64,000 bases of DNA, taken from assembly GCF_000739085.1 (NCBI RefSeq), contig NZ_CP009110.1, positions 1,736,001 through 1,800,000 of the forward strand. Reading direction: 5' to 3'. The position numbers were made by a program, and so were the translations under genes. The notes under the pieces were generated by a model. That model was not told the origin of the DNA. It did no database searches and saw only the letters and a list, made by a program, of their open reading frames with translations. Shown here piece by piece: positions 1-8,824 of this stretch. This stretch comes from Amycolatopsis methanolica 239 (lineage in GTDB: Bacteria; Actinomycetota; Actinomycetes; Mycobacteriales; Pseudonocardiaceae). Position 1 is the first letter of the stretch. Each line of letters starts with the position of its first letter.

Positions 1-355
1 CGGCCATCTCCAGGTAGTTCCACAGCTGCGTCTCCAGCGGCTCCGGCAGCCCCGCCTCGTCGACCGCGATCCGCATCGCGCGCAGCCACGCGTCGCGCTC
101 GATCGGGCCAATCTTGAACGGCGCGTGCCGCATCCGCAGGCGCGGGTGGCCGCGCTGGTCGGAGTAGGTGTGCGGGCCGCCCCAGTACTGCATCAGGAAC
201 AGCCGCAGCCGGTCCTCGGCCGGCCCGAGGTCCTCCTCGGGGTACATCGGCCGCAGCACCTCGTCCTTCGCCACTTCGGCGTAGAAGCGCGCGATGATCT
301 TGCGGAAGGTGGGTTCCCCGCCGACGGCCTCGTAGAAGGACTGGGGGTCGCTCAT
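1..355 (-). CDS. glbO: group II truncated haemoglobin (partial)
   Basis: This is the N-terminal 118 residues of a truncated globin that binds haem and O2; the 3' end lies outside the window. It opens [20 protein letters not shown]. It has the trHb-II features of a Y-x-x-VGG start, a HPRLRMRH segment carrying the proximal His near residue 76, and the conserved Trp (G8) at about residue 90. In mycobacteria glbO adjoins the HNH nuclease/pepN block, and the same neighbourhood is seen here. It is transcribed in the same direction as the mscS gene, whose stop lies just upstream. The ATG is the only plausible start. Confidence 0.93.
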   Translation of the reverse strand, partial: MSDPQSFYEAVGGEPTFRKIIARFYAEVAKDEVLRPMYPEEDLGPAEDRLRLFLMQYWGGPHTYSDQRGHPRLRMRHAPFKIGPIERDAWLRAMRIAVDEAGLPEPLETQLWNYLEMA

Positions 356-371
356 ACCGGTCACCCTTCCA

Positions 372-1328
372 TCATGCCGTGGCCGCCGTGGACAGGAAGC
401 CCGCTTCCTCCAGCGCCGTGAGGCACGCCGCACGCAGCTGCCGCTGCACGGCCCACTGGCGGCCCGGCCGCACCTTCACGGTCAGGCGCAGTTCGATGCT
501 CTCCGGTGTGACCTTTTCCACGCCGAGCACCTCGGGCTCCTCCAGCAGGTCGACCGACAGTGGCTCGGTGGCGGCCGCGGTATGGGCGGCCTCGGTCAGC
601 ACGGCCGTGGCGCGCTCGACGTCGGCGTTGTAGCTCAGCGGCACGTCGACCAGGGCGATCGCGTAGCCCTGGCTGGAGTTGCCGACCCGGGTCACCTCGC
701 CGTTGCGGACGTACCAGACGGTGCCCTTGACGTCGCGGATCGTGGTGATGCGCAGGCCGACCGACTCGACGGTGCCGGTGGCGGGCCCGATGTCCACGAC
801 GTCGCCGACGCCGTACTGGTCCTCCAGCATCATGAACATGCCGGACAGGAAGTCCTTGACCAGGTTCTGGGCGCCGAACGCGAGCGCGATGCCGACCACA
901 CCGGCCGAGGCGAGCAGCGGACCGAGGTTGATGCCCAGCTCGCCGAGGATGTAGATCGAGGCGAGCCCGAGCACCACGAACGAGGTCAGCGACTTCAGCA
1001 CCGAGCCGATCGTCTTGGCCCGCTGGCGGCGCCGCTCGGCCACGACCGGGCCGAGGATGTCGGGGGCGCGCTCGCGCAGGGGGCGCAGGATCGTGGGCAG
1101 TTTGCCGCCGTTGGTGCGCGGCATGGTGGTGACCCGGTCGATCAGCTTGTGCAGCAGGAACCGGATGATCAACGCGACGAGCAGGATCAGGATGATCCGC
1201 AGCGGCTTGGCGATCAGCCAGTTGGCGGAGGCCGCCAGCCATTCGTTATGCGTGATCTGGAACACTTGGTAGCACCAGGTACCGGGCTGGTTGATGCACT
1301 CGGGTGCTTCGTTGAGCAGCGGCGTCAC
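372..1328 (-). CDS. MscS-family mechanosensitive ion channel
   Basis: A 318-residue inner-membrane channel that should release solutes on hypo-osmotic shock. It has a hydrophobic segment at about 38-60 ([18 protein letters not shown]), a second at about 110-135, and the pore helix with the family signature [21 protein letters not shown] at about 142-163. The beta domain follows ([26 protein letters not shown]). It starts at GTG. Length and domain order match small MscS proteins. It lies 16 bp upstream of glbO on the same strand and could be cotranscribed with it. The family call is clear; the exact gating stimulus is inferred. Confidence 0.9.
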   Translation of the reverse strand: MTPLLNEAPECINQPGTWCYQVFQITHNEWLAASANWLIAKPLRIILILLVALIIRFLLHKLIDRVTTMPRTNGGKLPTILRPLRERAPDILGPVVAERRRQRAKTIGSVLKSLTSFVVLGLASIYILGELGINLGPLLASAGVVGIALAFGAQNLVKDFLSGMFMMLEDQYGVGDVVDIGPATGTVESVGLRITTIRDVKGTVWYVRNGEVTRVGNSSQGYAIALVDVPLSYNADVERATAVLTEAAHTAAATEPLSVDLLEEPEVLGVEKVTPESIELRLTVKVRPGRQWAVQRQLRAACLTALEEAGFLSTAATA

Positions 1329-1713
1329 GGGGCTCGGGGATCCCTTTCTGGCCGTTTTCGACCGACGTCACGCAGACGTCGAACGAATTTCACAGGACAC
1401 GTCTTCTAACACAGGTGCGCAGCGGGTGTGATCTGTGGTCGACTATGGCTGCACCGGTGGAGGTGGTCGAGTGCCAGACCGACAACCGATCCCCCTCGGC
1501 GCCCCCGACCAAGCGGTGGGCGGGCAGGCGCCGGAGGTAGCCCTGTGTTCTGTTCAGGATCAGGGCGCTCACCAGGGTCAGGGGCCGCACGGAGGCGGAC
1601 CTCAACCCAGTGGGCCACCCCCGCGGGGCGGCCGCGTGAGCCGACCCTCGGGTCAGCGTAGAGGGCGGGATCCGGCCGGTCTGAACGCCCCTGCCACGCC
1701 CGGTTCCTTCTCG
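1329..1713. other. 385-bp divergent intergenic region
   Basis: This stretch separates the reverse-strand channel gene from the forward-strand HNH gene. I see no convincing gene. The open frame leading into the HNH gene has low-complexity Gly/Pro/Gln composition without a good ribosome-binding site before about 1700. It must hold the promoters of both flanking genes. I cannot place -35/-10 boxes with confidence. Confidence 0.5.
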
Positions 1714-2226
1714 ATGGGCAGGCGTCGTGTGCTGCTCCTCAACGCCACGTTCGAGCCGCTGACCGCGCTCCCGCTGCGGCGGGCCGTGGTGCTGGTGATG
1801 TGCGGGAAGGCGGAGGTCGTGCACGGCGATCCGGGGGGTCTGACGTTGCACGCCGCGACGTTGTCGCTGCCCGTGCCGTCGGTGATCCGGTTGTCCACGT
1901 ACGTGCGGGTGCCCTACCGGGCCCAGGTGCCGCTGACGCGGGCCGGGCTGATGCACCGGGACCGCTACAAGTGCGCGTACTGCGGCGGGCGGGCCGAAAC
2001 GATCGACCACGTGCTGCCGCGCAGCAAGGGTGGGCCGCACAGCTGGCAGAACTGCGTGGCGTGTTGCGCGAAGTGCAACCACCGCAAGGCCGACCGGCTA
2101 CTGGAGGACCTGGGCTGGCAGCTGCGCGTGGTGCCGACGGCGCCGCGGGGCCCGCACTGGCGGCTGCTGGTGCACTCCGGGGATGCGGACCCGCTGTGGA
2201 AGCCCTACCTCGGCGTGGCTGCCTGA
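1714..2226 (+). CDS. HNH endonuclease family protein
   Basis: A 170-residue protein, orthologous in position to M. tuberculosis Rv2469c. It starts MGRRRVLLLNATFEPLTALP, the normal start of this family, although the frame stays open upstream. The HNH core is visible: CAYCGGRAETIDHVLPRSKGG (about 91-111), then NCVACCAKCNHRKADRL. It therefore has the Cys-x2-Cys pairs that bind structural zinc, the catalytic His of DHV, and the Asn/His of the CNHRK segment. The family nicks or cuts DNA, but the cellular role of this conserved actinobacterial member is not established. It converges on the small repeat protein gene downstream. Confidence 0.88.
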   Translation: MGRRRVLLLNATFEPLTALPLRRAVVLVMCGKAEVVHGDPGGLTLHAATLSLPVPSVIRLSTYVRVPYRAQVPLTRAGLMHRDRYKCAYCGGRAETIDHVLPRSKGGPHSWQNCVACCAKCNHRKADRLLEDLGWQLRVVPTAPRGPHWRLLVHSGDADPLWKPYLGVAA

Positions 2227-2326
2227 CAGGGGACACACCGGTGCCCCGGCTGTGGTGGTGAGCCGGGGCGTTCCGACGTCTTCGTCTCGGTGGTGGTTCG
2301 GTTCAGTTCGGGGAAGGGACGGCGTC

Positions 2327-2596
2327 TCAGGCGGCGGTGACTCGCGTGCCGCGGGTGACCCGGGTGCCCATCGTGACGCGGGTGCCGCGGGTGACTCGCG
2401 TGCCACGGGTCACGCGGGTACCGGCGGTGACGCGGGTCCCCCTGGTGACCCGGGTGCCGCGGGTGACACGGGTACCGGCCGTCACTCGTGTGCCTCGCGT
2501 CACACGAGTGCCCCGCGTGGTGCAGCCGCGGGATGCGTCGATCAGTGACGGAGCGTGGTCGTCGTTGGTCTGAGCGAGGGTACGGAGCAGGTACAT
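2327..2596 (-). CDS. small hexapeptide-repeat protein, (GTRVTx)10
   Basis: An 89-residue reading frame with an excellent ribosome-binding site: GGAGG on the reverse strand at 2604-2608, 7 nt before the ATG. The leader is MYLLRTLAQTNDDHAPSLID, then ASRGCTTR. Ten perfect-register hexapeptides GTRVT(R/A/M) follow, ending in Ala-Ala-stop. It has one Cys and no membrane segment, and the repeat is very basic. The family is unknown to me. The opposite strand can be read as TRVPxV repeats, but that frame has only a GTG start and no ribosome-binding site, so I prefer this strand. Third codon positions of the two frames coincide, so synonymous change cannot separate them. No modification enzymes lie nearby. 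It could be a structural or nucleic-acid-binding peptide or a precursor peptide; I assign no function. Confidence 0.6.
   Translation of the reverse strand: MYLLRTLAQTNDDHAPSLIDASRGCTTRGTRVTRGTRVTAGTRVTRGTRVTRGTRVTAGTRVTRGTRVTRGTRVTMGTRVTRGTRVTAA
2337..2517. repeat. ten-unit 18-bp tandem repeat
   Basis: Degenerate 18-bp units related to GTGACSCGGGTGCCGCGG lie head to tail. Variation falls mainly at every third base, and each unit keeps the amino-acid pattern when read on the reverse strand as GTRVTx. The array makes up two thirds of the small reverse-strand gene. Confidence 0.85.
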
Positions 2597-2872
2597 GATG
2601 TGTCCTCCAGGGACCTGTGCGTTACTCATTGGGAAGGGGAGCGGGGCGCAAGGCCCGTACAGGTGAAAAAGCTACGAGGAACTGGGCCACCGGACAAGGC
2701 AATCGCGCCCGGTGCGGCCGGCTGTACGTTGAGTTGCAACCTTTCGTCCGACCGCTCTTCAGCCCATCGCCCCAACGGGATCGCGACGCTCGGCGGACGG
2801 CGGCCCCCACGCGACGAGCGGTTGTGACCGGCTTCGGCGGGCTTGGGCTCGTCGGGCTACTCTTCTGGCGTG

Positions 2873-3139
2873 AACATCGGAGAGACGATCCTGATCTTCG
2901 CGCTGATCCCGGCCGCGATCTACGGGGTGATCAGCGTGCTCACCCTGCGGTCGAAGCTGACCGGCACGCCGCGCTACCGGCCCGGCCAGGCCTGGGAGTA
3001 CCCGCCGATGTGGTGGAGCGGCAACCCGGAAGGTATCGGGACCGTGCACGACACGCACTCCGGCGAACCGGTGGAGAACAGGGACGCGAGCGGGAACGCG
3101 CGCGTGACGGCGGCAGGAGGAGCCCGTGGCAGCTGGTGA
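2873..3139 (+). CDS. ctaJ: aa3-type cytochrome oxidase subunit CtaJ-like
   Basis: A small membrane protein of 88 residues if begun at the GTG before NIGETILIFALIPAAIYG. It has one N-terminal transmembrane helix, then a short cytoplasmic tail with RYRPGQAWEYPPMWWSGNPE. In mycobacteria the gene in this place, directly before DUF5130, encodes a subunit named CtaJ that associates with the aa3 oxidase. The match here is by position, size and the ETILIF/PGxxWEYPPxWW pattern. An upstream in-frame ATG at 2843 would add ten residues of unlikely sequence. It overlaps the start of the next gene, so the two are probably translated together. The oxidase role is inferred from synteny. Confidence 0.7.
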   Translation, partial: NIGETILIFALIPAAIYGVISVLTLRSKLTGTPRYRPGQAWEYPPMWWSGNPEGIGTVHDTHSGEPVENRDASGNARVTAAGGARGSW

Positions 3140-3611
3140 GCTGACCCGACAGCCAGGATCGGACGAAGAGCTGGAGGTCGGGGTCGCGATTACCGCGACC
3201 GGCCGCCGTTCGGTGGCCCGGATGTACGAGCCCGCTGCTCCATCCAGCCCATTCAGCACCGTCCAGTTGGCCCGTCTGGACGAGGCGCTGACGCTCGCGA
3301 GCCGGGAGACCGGGCTCGACTTCAGCGTGTACCTGGGCGAGCTGGGCTCCGAGAGCCGTGCCCGCGCCGAGGAGCTGCACGCGAGGATCGAACCGAGCTC
3401 CGCGAACGCCGTGCTGATCGCCGTCTCGCCCGGTGAGCGTGTGGTGGAGATCGTGACCGGCTCCGACGCGATCCGCCGCCTCCCCGACCGCGGCGCCAAG
3501 CTCGCCGTGATGAGCATGGTGGCGTCCTTCAAGGAGGGCGACCTCATCGGCGGCCTCACCTCGGGGCTGCGCATGCTGGCCGACCAGGCTGGCTCCGCCC
3601 CCAAGCACTAA
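3126..3611 (+). CDS. DUF5130 family protein (TPM-like domain)
   Basis: A 161-residue soluble protein, positional counterpart of Rv2468c. The GTG start has GGAGG eight bases upstream, inside the end of ctaJ. The body (about residues 45-155) has the TPM/phosphatase-like pattern: LDEALTLASRETGLDFSVYLGEL, RAEELHARI, and VLIAVSPGERVVEIVTG. The function is unknown; the TPM-like fold in relatives is linked to membrane-protein quality control or phosphatase activity. Coupling to ctaJ suggests a respiratory or envelope role. A strong terminator hairpin follows at once. Confidence 0.82.
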   Translation: MAAGELTRQPGSDEELEVGVAITATGRRSVARMYEPAAPSSPFSTVQLARLDEALTLASRETGLDFSVYLGELGSESRARAEELHARIEPSSANAVLIAVSPGERVVEIVTGSDAIRRLPDRGAKLAVMSMVASFKEGDLIGGLTSGLRMLADQAGSAPKH

Positions 3612-3622
3612 GGGCAGAAAAT

Positions 3623-3656
3623 AAGAAGGGCGGCCGCGCCAGCGGCCGCCCTTCTT
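3623..3656 (+). terminator. hairpin terminator after DUF5130 gene
   Basis: A perfect 15-bp stem (AAGAAGGGCGGCCGC with its complement at 3642-3656) closes a 4-nt loop 11 bp after the stop codon. The A/T-rich ends of the stem and the following TCATTTGAT give it the look of an intrinsic terminator for the ctaJ-DUF5130 operon. Confidence 0.85.
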
Positions 3657-3679
3657 CATTTGATCTTTGAACCAAAGGC

Positions 3680-4082
3680 AGCTGGGTGGTCATCCCGTCG
3701 CCTGACACCGGTGCCATCACCTTGAGCCTGGCTCAAGGTGATATGCACAAACCGGAAGGCGACGGGATGACCACCCGGCGACCACCTCGGCAAGGTGAGC
3801 CGACAACGGTCCCCTGGTCATCCCGGAGCCTGCCCGTCCGGCGAGGACTATCTTTTGATCTTTTTCCGCCCTGCGGGCGGTGCGCCTTACGGCGCCGGAA
3901 GGTCACCTTTCGACCTCCCCCGCCCCCGATGCCTGATTGTGTTTCAGTCGCCGAGCAGGCGTGTCAAGGCGGGAAAGCGTGCCTTGACACGCCTGGTCGG
4001 CGACTAAAGATCGGCCGTGGATCGGGGGCGGGGGAGGTCTGGTTGGGGTAGTCGGCCTACTTGCGTTGCCGGCTTGCGTTTG
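3680..4082 (+). repeat. dispersed intergenic repeat, copy A
   Basis: A non-coding element shared, inverted, with 50359-50616. The common blocks, in order, are AGCTGGGTGGTCATCCCGTC with GCCTGACAC, a CCGCCCTGCGGGCGG hairpin, and the string from AGGTCACCTT through GATTGTGTTTCAG. A 24-bp imperfect palindrome around GTCAAGGC follows, and then a tail ending TTGCGTTGCCGGCTTGCG. Copy A also carries an extra 100-bp segment. There a 20-bp inverted repeat (3684-3703 with 3757-3776) encloses a perfect 12-bp stem with a 3-nt loop (3716-3742), as if a second end had inserted. Frames across it are probably spurious. Confidence 0.85.
3947..4004. repeat. stem-loop of repeat copy A
   Basis: The arms are GTCGCCGA-G-CAGGCGTGTCAAGGC and its complement, 24 paired positions with one mismatch, closing a 10-nt loop GGGAAAGCGT. 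The core GTCAAGGC/GCCTTGAC and the loop recur in copy B and at 15478-15524, while the outer arms differ but remain complementary. Confidence 0.85.
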
Positions 4083-4092
4083 TTGACAGCAA

Positions 4093-4127
4093 AAAGGGCG
4101 CCGAGCTGCTTGTGCCCGGCGCCCTTT
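4093..4127 (-). terminator. hairpin terminator after pepN
   Basis: An 11-bp stem AAAGGGCGCCG / CGGCGCCCTTT with a 13-nt loop lies 11 bp beyond the pepN stop on the reverse strand, with an A run outside the stem that reads as U's in the pepN transcript. Confidence 0.8.
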
Positions 4128-4137
4128 GCTTTGTTGA

Positions 4138-6729
4138 TCAGGCCTCGTCGAATTCTCGTGCTGCCAGTGCGCGCACGATGCCGGCCCGGCCTTCCGAAAC
4201 CAGCCGCCGGAGGGCAGCCGGGTGGTCGCCGGCCAGCCACTCGTCCGCGGCTTGCACCGTGGCGTGTTCGACCGCCCAGGCGGGGAACAGGCCGACGACC
4301 GTGGGCTGGGCGCGTTCGCTCGATCGGCGGGACCAGACCTCGTCGATGGCGGCGAAGTACGTGTTCACGTAGCCCGTCAGCAGGTCCTTCTGCCCGGGGT
4401 GGGAGAAGCCGCCGATGATGGCGTTGCTCATCGCGTTCGGGAGGTCGTCGTCGTAGACCGCGCGCTGCCACGCCTCCGCCTTGGCCTCCGGGGTGGGGCG
4501 CAGGGCGCGGGCGTACTCGGCGTGGCGGCGGCCCGTCGCGGTGTCGTCCCGGGCCAGTTCCGCGTCGATCTCCTCGTCCGCCGCCCGGCCGTGCGCCACC
4601 AGCGCGTTCAGCAGGCGCCAGCGCAGGTCCGCGTCGACGACCAGACCCTCCAGCGGGTTCGACCCGTCGAGCCAGCCCGCCAGCACGTCGACCGTCGCGT
4701 CGTCCAGGACCGAGCCTGTCAGCGAGTTGACGAACGCCAGCTGGTGGTCCGAGCCCGGCTCGGCGGCACGGGCCAGCTCCAGCAGCTTCCGGGTGAACTG
4801 TGGCCACCCCTCGGCCGCCGCCCAGGATGGCTGCGCGTACGAGTTCAGCGCGGTCTGCGCCTGCAGCAGCAGCCGCTGCACGACACCGACCTCGGTCTCC
4901 GCGTGGATCCCGTGCAGCACGATCTGCAGGAAGTCCCTGGCCTTCAGCTCGGCCTCGCGGGTCATCTCCCACGCCGCCGACCAGCACAGGGTCCGCGGCA
5001 GCGGCTCGGTGATGTCGGCGATCCGGTCGACCAATGTGGTCAGCGAACCGGCGTCCAGGCGCATCGTGCAGTAGGTCAGGTCGTCGTCGTTGACCAGCAC
5101 CAGCTTGCCCGCAGGCTGCCCGACCAGGTCCGGCACCTCGGTGCGCTCACCCTCGACGTCCAGCTCCACTCGCTGCTTGCGGACCAGCTTGCCGTTCTCG
5201 TCGTCGTAGATGCCGACCGCGATGCGGTGCGTGCGCAGCTCACCCGCACCCGGCTTCGCGCCGGTCTGCAGCACCGCGAACGACGTGAACCGGCCTTCGG
5301 CGTCGGTCTCGAACTTCGGCCGCAGCGAGTTCAGGCCGGTCGTCTCCAGCCACTGCGCGCTCCACCCGGACAGGTCGCGGCCCGAGGCCTCCTCCAAGGC
5401 GCTGAGCAGGTCGGCCAGCGTCGCGTTGCCCCACGCGTGCTTGCCGAAGTACACCCGCAGCCCGGCCAGGAAGTGGTCCAGCCCGACGTAGGCCACCAGC
5501 TGCTTCAGCACGCTGGCGCCCTTGGCGTAGGTGATGCCGTCGAAGTTCACCTCGACGGCCTGCAGGTCCACGATGTCGGCCGCGATCGGGTGGGTCGAGG
5601 GCAGCTGGTCCTGCCGGTAGGCCCACGACTTCTCGATGTTCGCGAAGCTCGTCCAGGCGTGCTCGTACTCGGTCGCCTCGGCCTGCGCCAGCACGCTCGC
5701 GAACGTCGCGAACGACTCGTTCAGCCACAGGTCGTCCCACCAGCGCATGGTGACCAGGTCGCCGAACCACATGTGGGCCATCTCGTGCAGCAGCGTCTCG
5801 GCGCGCCGCTCGTAGGCGTAGCGGGTGACGCGGCTGCGGAAGACGTAGTCCTCCAGGAACGTCACCGCGCCCGCGTTCTCCATCGCGCCCGCGTTGAACT
5901 CCGGCACGAACAGCTGGTCGTACTTGCGGAACGGGTACGGTGTGGCGAACGCCTTGTGGTAAAAGCCGAAACCCTGCTTGGTCTCGGTGAACAGCCGCTC
6001 GGCGTCCATGTGCTCGGCCAGTGACGCGCGGCAGTAGATGCCCAGCGGGATCGTGCCGTGCTCGTCGGTGTACTGGTCGTGCCACTCCGCGTACGGGCCG
6101 GCGATCAACGCCACCAGGTACGTCGAGATGCGCTCGGAGGTGGCGAAGACCGTGCGGGTGGCGCCCTCGGCGGTCTTCTCCGTGCTCTCCACCGGCGCGT
6201 TGGACACGACCTTCCAGTCGCTCGGCGCCGTGACCGTCAGCCGGTAGGTGGCCTTGAGGTCGGGCTGGTCGAAGCAGGCGAACATGCGCTTGGCGTCGGC
6301 CGTCTCGAACTGCGTGTACAGGTACACGGCGTCGTCGACCGGGTCGACGAACCGGTGCAGGCCCTCGCCGGTGTTCATGTAGCGGCAGTCGGCCTCGACG
6401 ACCAGCTCGTTGGTCGCGGCGAGGTCCGGCAGCTCGACGCCGTTCTCCTCCGTGTAGCCGGAGACGTCCAGCGCCGTGCCGTTCAGCGTCGCGGAGCGGA
6501 CGGAGCCGGCGACGATGTCGACGAACGTGCTCGCGCCCGGTTTCGTGGCGGCGAACCGGATGGTTGTCTTCGAGTCGAAGCTTCTCTCGCCCGGGCCGCC
6601 GTTACCGTCCGTGAGGTCGAGGGCGATGTCGTAGGACTCGACCTCGAGCAGCTCGGCACGCTGTTTGGCTTGGTCACGGGTCAGGTTAGGGGCGGGCACA
6701 GGCACCTCGGAAACGCTCGCGGTTGTCAT
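4138..6729 (-). CDS. pepN: aminopeptidase N (M1 family)
   Basis: An 863-residue cytosolic zinc metallo-aminopeptidase that removes N-terminal residues from peptides. It has the M1 exopeptidase signature GAMEN at 281-285 and the zinc motif [10 protein letters not shown] beginning at 315, with the third ligand in the downstream NESFA segment. The C-terminal part is helical, of the ERAP1-like type, as in actinobacterial PepN. The start [20 protein letters not shown] agrees with family proteins; the extra open frame upstream lies in the divergent promoter. It is the counterpart of Rv2467 and is divergent from the DsbA-like gene. It acts downstream of proteases such as ClpP in peptide turnover. 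Confidence 0.95.
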   Translation of the reverse strand: MTTASVSEVPVPAPNLTRDQAKQRAELLEVESYDIALDLTDGNGGPGERSFDSKTTIRFAATKPGASTFVDIVAGSVRSATLNGTALDVSGYTEENGVELPDLAATNELVVEADCRYMNTGEGLHRFVDPVDDAVYLYTQFETADAKRMFACFDQPDLKATYRLTVTAPSDWKVVSNAPVESTEKTAEGATRTVFATSERISTYLVALIAGPYAEWHDQYTDEHGTIPLGIYCRASLAEHMDAERLFTETKQGFGFYHKAFATPYPFRKYDQLFVPEFNAGAMENAGAVTFLEDYVFRSRVTRYAYERRAETLLHEMAHMWFGDLVTMRWWDDLWLNESFATFASVLAQAEATEYEHAWTSFANIEKSWAYRQDQLPSTHPIAADIVDLQAVEVNFDGITYAKGASVLKQLVAYVGLDHFLAGLRVYFGKHAWGNATLADLLSALEEASGRDLSGWSAQWLETTGLNSLRPKFETDAEGRFTSFAVLQTGAKPGAGELRTHRIAVGIYDDENGKLVRKQRVELDVEGERTEVPDLVGQPAGKLVLVNDDDLTYCTMRLDAGSLTTLVDRIADITEPLPRTLCWSAAWEMTREAELKARDFLQIVLHGIHAETEVGVVQRLLLQAQTALNSYAQPSWAAAEGWPQFTRKLLELARAAEPGSDHQLAFVNSLTGSVLDDATVDVLAGWLDGSNPLEGLVVDADLRWRLLNALVAHGRAADEEIDAELARDDTATGRRHAEYARALRPTPEAKAEAWQRAVYDDDLPNAMSNAIIGGFSHPGQKDLLTGYVNTYFAAIDEVWSRRSSERAQPTVVGLFPAWAVEHATVQAADEWLAGDHPAALRRLVSEGRAGIVRALAAREFDEA

Positions 6730-6830
6730 TCTCGGTGATCCCGCTATCCAATCATGTTCCGGCGGGGAACAAGTGCACTCCGCGTGCTGTTGGCCCGTTT
6801 GACGGCCCAGCACCCACAGGGAGAACACTG

Positions 6831-7442
6831 ATGACCGCAGAGCGCACACGGGTGGACTTCTACTTCGACCCCGTCTGCCCGTTCGCCTGGATCAGCTCGC
6901 GCTGGATCCTCGAGGTGGAGAAGCAGCGCGACCTCGACCTGAACTTCCGCGTCATGAGCCTCGCGGTCCTCAACAGCGGGCGCGACCTGCCCGCGGAGTA
7001 CAAGGAGCTGCTGGAGAAGGCGTGGGGCCCGGTGCGCGTGGCCACGGCGCTCGCGCAGGAGAAGGGCGAGGCGGTTCTGCGGGACTTCTACACTGAGTTC
7101 GGCACCCGCTACCACAACCAGGGCAACAAGGACATCCCCGAGGTCACCCGGCAGGCCCTGGAGGCCGTGGGCGCTCCCGCCGACCTGGCGTCGGCGGCCG
7201 ACTCCGCCGAGTACGACGAGGCGCTGAAGAAGAGCCACCACGAGGGCATGGACCCGGTCGGCATGGACGTCGGCACCCCGACCATCCACATCGACGGCGT
7301 CGCGTTCTTCGGGCCGGTGCTCAGCTCGATCCCGAAGGGCGAGGACGCCCTGAAGGTGTTCGACGGCGCCCGGCTGCTGGCGAGCTACCCCGACTTCTAC
7401 GAGCTCAAGCGCACCCGCACCGGCGAGCTCAACTTCGACTGA
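6831..7442 (+). CDS. DsbA-family mycothiol-dependent nitroreductase-like protein
   Basis: A 203-residue thioredoxin-fold protein similar throughout to Rv2466c: [61 protein letters not shown]. Rv2466c uses a CPWC active site with mycothiol. Here the motif is C15-P-F-A18, so the resolving cysteine is absent and a monothiol mechanism is likely. The cis-Pro loop (GTPTIH) is intact. The ATG has GGGAG upstream. The 3' end overlaps the convergent metallo-hydrolase gene by 14 bp. Confidence 0.88.
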   Translation: MTAERTRVDFYFDPVCPFAWISSRWILEVEKQRDLDLNFRVMSLAVLNSGRDLPAEYKELLEKAWGPVRVATALAQEKGEAVLRDFYTEFGTRYHNQGNKDIPEVTRQALEAVGAPADLASAADSAEYDEALKKSHHEGMDPVGMDVGTPTIHIDGVAFFGPVLSSIPKGEDALKVFDGARLLASYPDFYELKRTRTGELNFD

Positions 7443-8106
7443 GCTCGTCTCGCTGGGCGGCCACGAAATCCGGGCCGACCGGATCGCCGTGCCCCGGCAC
7501 GATCGTGGCGGGGCGCAGGGCGAGCAGCCGGTCCAGCGCCGTCGGCCACTGAGCGGGGTGCGCGTCCGAGCCGATCGACGGTGGCGCACCCTGCTCGACC
7601 AGGTCACCGGCGAACAGCACCCCGGCGTCCGGCACGTGCACGGCCACGTCGTGGTCGGTGTGCGCCACGCCGGGATGGACCAGCTCGACGATCCGCCCGC
7701 CGAGGTCCAGCTGGACGCTCTGGGTGAGCAGGTGGTCCGGCAGCACCAGCCGGGCCGCCGCGAGTCGCTCAGCTTCCGGCTTGCCCGCCAGCCGGCGCAC
7801 CCACTTCGCCCGGTCGGACTCGCCTTCGCGGATCAGCGCGTCCCGGCAGCGTTCGTGCGCCCACACCGGGCAGGGCAGGAACGCGGCGGTGCCGAAGTGG
7901 TGGTCGAAGTGGGCGTGGGTGATGACCACGACCCACGGCAGGGCGGTGACCTCGCGGATCTCCGCCGCGAAGGCCGCGCCGTGAACCTCGTCGCAGCCGG
8001 TGTCGATCACCAGGCACCGCTCGGCGCCCACCACCAGGCCGAGCGTCTGGTCAAGGTGCTCGTAGCGCCGGGCGTGCACGCCGTCGGCCAGTTCGAGCCA
8101 GGTCAC
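7429..8106 (-). CDS. MBL-fold metallo-hydrolase
   Basis: A 225-residue metallo-beta-lactamase-fold hydrolase. The zinc-binding motif HAHFDHHFG lies near residues 63-71. Further ligands are the His of [10 protein letters not shown], the Asp of VLFAGDLV, and the His of the terminal VPGHGDPV. It resembles general glyoxalase II/MBL hydrolases; the substrate cannot be told from sequence. The GTG start overlaps the stop of the upstream ComB-like gene (GTGA), so translation is coupled. Confidence 0.88.
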   Translation of the reverse strand: MTWLELADGVHARRYEHLDQTLGLVVGAERCLVIDTGCDEVHGAAFAAEIREVTALPWVVVITHAHFDHHFGTAAFLPCPVWAHERCRDALIREGESDRAKWVRRLAGKPEAERLAAARLVLPDHLLTQSVQLDLGGRIVELVHPGVAHTDHDVAVHVPDAGVLFAGDLVEQGAPPSIGSDAHPAQWPTALDRLLALRPATIVPGHGDPVGPDFVAAQRDELSRS

Positions 8107-8822
8107 GCTGCCTCCAGGAGATCACCGACGAGGATGGGGGCCGCGGTGCTGACGTCCACCTGACCGGCGAGGTCGACGTCCCGTCCGTGGCCGTTGAGGG
8201 TCAGTTCCCGCCCGGAGACACATCCTCGCAGCGCTTCGGCGACGTCGGTGCCGCGGTAGGCGGTGGCGGCCAGCAGCGCCTCGGCGGAGGCGTCGCGGCC
8301 GGACAGCGCGGCGGCGATCGCGCCCGCGCCGAGCAGGTCCTCCACACACGGGCGGAGCGGCCCGCGGGGAGCGGTCGTCGTGATGTTGATGCCCCAGCGC
8401 TCGCCGGCCGGGACGACACCGATCGGGCGCTCGCCGGCCAGCCGGTCGGCGGCGGCCGCGACCGCCGAGGCGTTGCGCAGGCACCCCACGAGCACCGTCG
8501 CGCCGGTCCCCGCGGCCTCGGCGCACAGCGTCGCGCCGTTCGGGGACGGCAGGTCGAGCAGCCCGGGATCCGGCCCGACCGCAGCAGGCCGCGGCACTCG
8601 GTCACCACGCCAGCGCAGGGGACGGACCCGGCCACCGCGGCCGGTCACCAGGTCCACTGTCGTGCTGAACGACAGCACGTCCACGATGATCAGCACCGCG
8701 CACTCCCGCCCCAGCTCGGCGACCCCTTCCGCACCCCACTCCAACCGCAGGTCATGCCCGCCCTGGGCGAACGCGTCCACACCCCCAGCATGCCCGGCTT
8801 CCACCCGGATGCGAGACTCCAC
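8103..8822 (-). CDS. 2-phosphosulfolactate phosphatase (ComB) family protein
   Basis: A protein of up to 239 residues with the ComB-family core: VLIIVDVLSFSTTVDLV, then DLPSPNGATLC, GATVLVGCLRNASAVA, and a C-terminal acidic segment. ComB hydrolyses 2-phosphosulfolactate in coenzyme M synthesis. Actinobacteria do not make coenzyme M, so the substrate of this branch is unknown. The furthest start (GTG at 8822) would lie 2 bp from the rpiB start; the GTG at 8780 (MDAFAQGGHD) is an alternative and leaves a short gap. The gene is coupled to the MBL hydrolase. Confidence 0.78.
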   Translation of the reverse strand: MESRIRVEAGHAGGVDAFAQGGHDLRLEWGAEGVAELGRECAVLIIVDVLSFSTTVDLVTGRGGRVRPLRWRGDRVPRPAAVGPDPGLLDLPSPNGATLCAEAAGTGATVLVGCLRNASAVAAAADRLAGERPIGVVPAGERWGINITTTAPRGPLRPCVEDLLGAGAIAAALSGRDASAEALLAATAYRGTDVAEALRGCVSGRELTLNGHGRDVDLAGQVDVSTAAPILVGDLLEAA

Positions 8823-8824
8823 CC

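Noticed and set aside
2335..2520. CRISPR array
   Set aside because: The 18-bp units are contiguous with no spacers and keep a reading frame; no cas genes are present.
2337..2573. Forward-strand TRVPxV repeat protein
   Set aside because: GTG start without a ribosome-binding site; the reverse frame has a strong one and an ATG.
3686..4051. 121-residue forward frame with Cys-rich peptide (…ACQGGKACLDTP…)
   Set aside because: It lies wholly in the dispersed repeat; the similar frame in the inverted copy at 50.4 kb is also repeat-derived and the palindrome explains the peptide similarity.
4222..6024. 600-residue forward frame opposite pepN
   Set aside because: Shadow of a high-GC gene: Arg/Val/Gly-rich, no ribosome-binding site, fully covered by pepN with its catalytic motifs.
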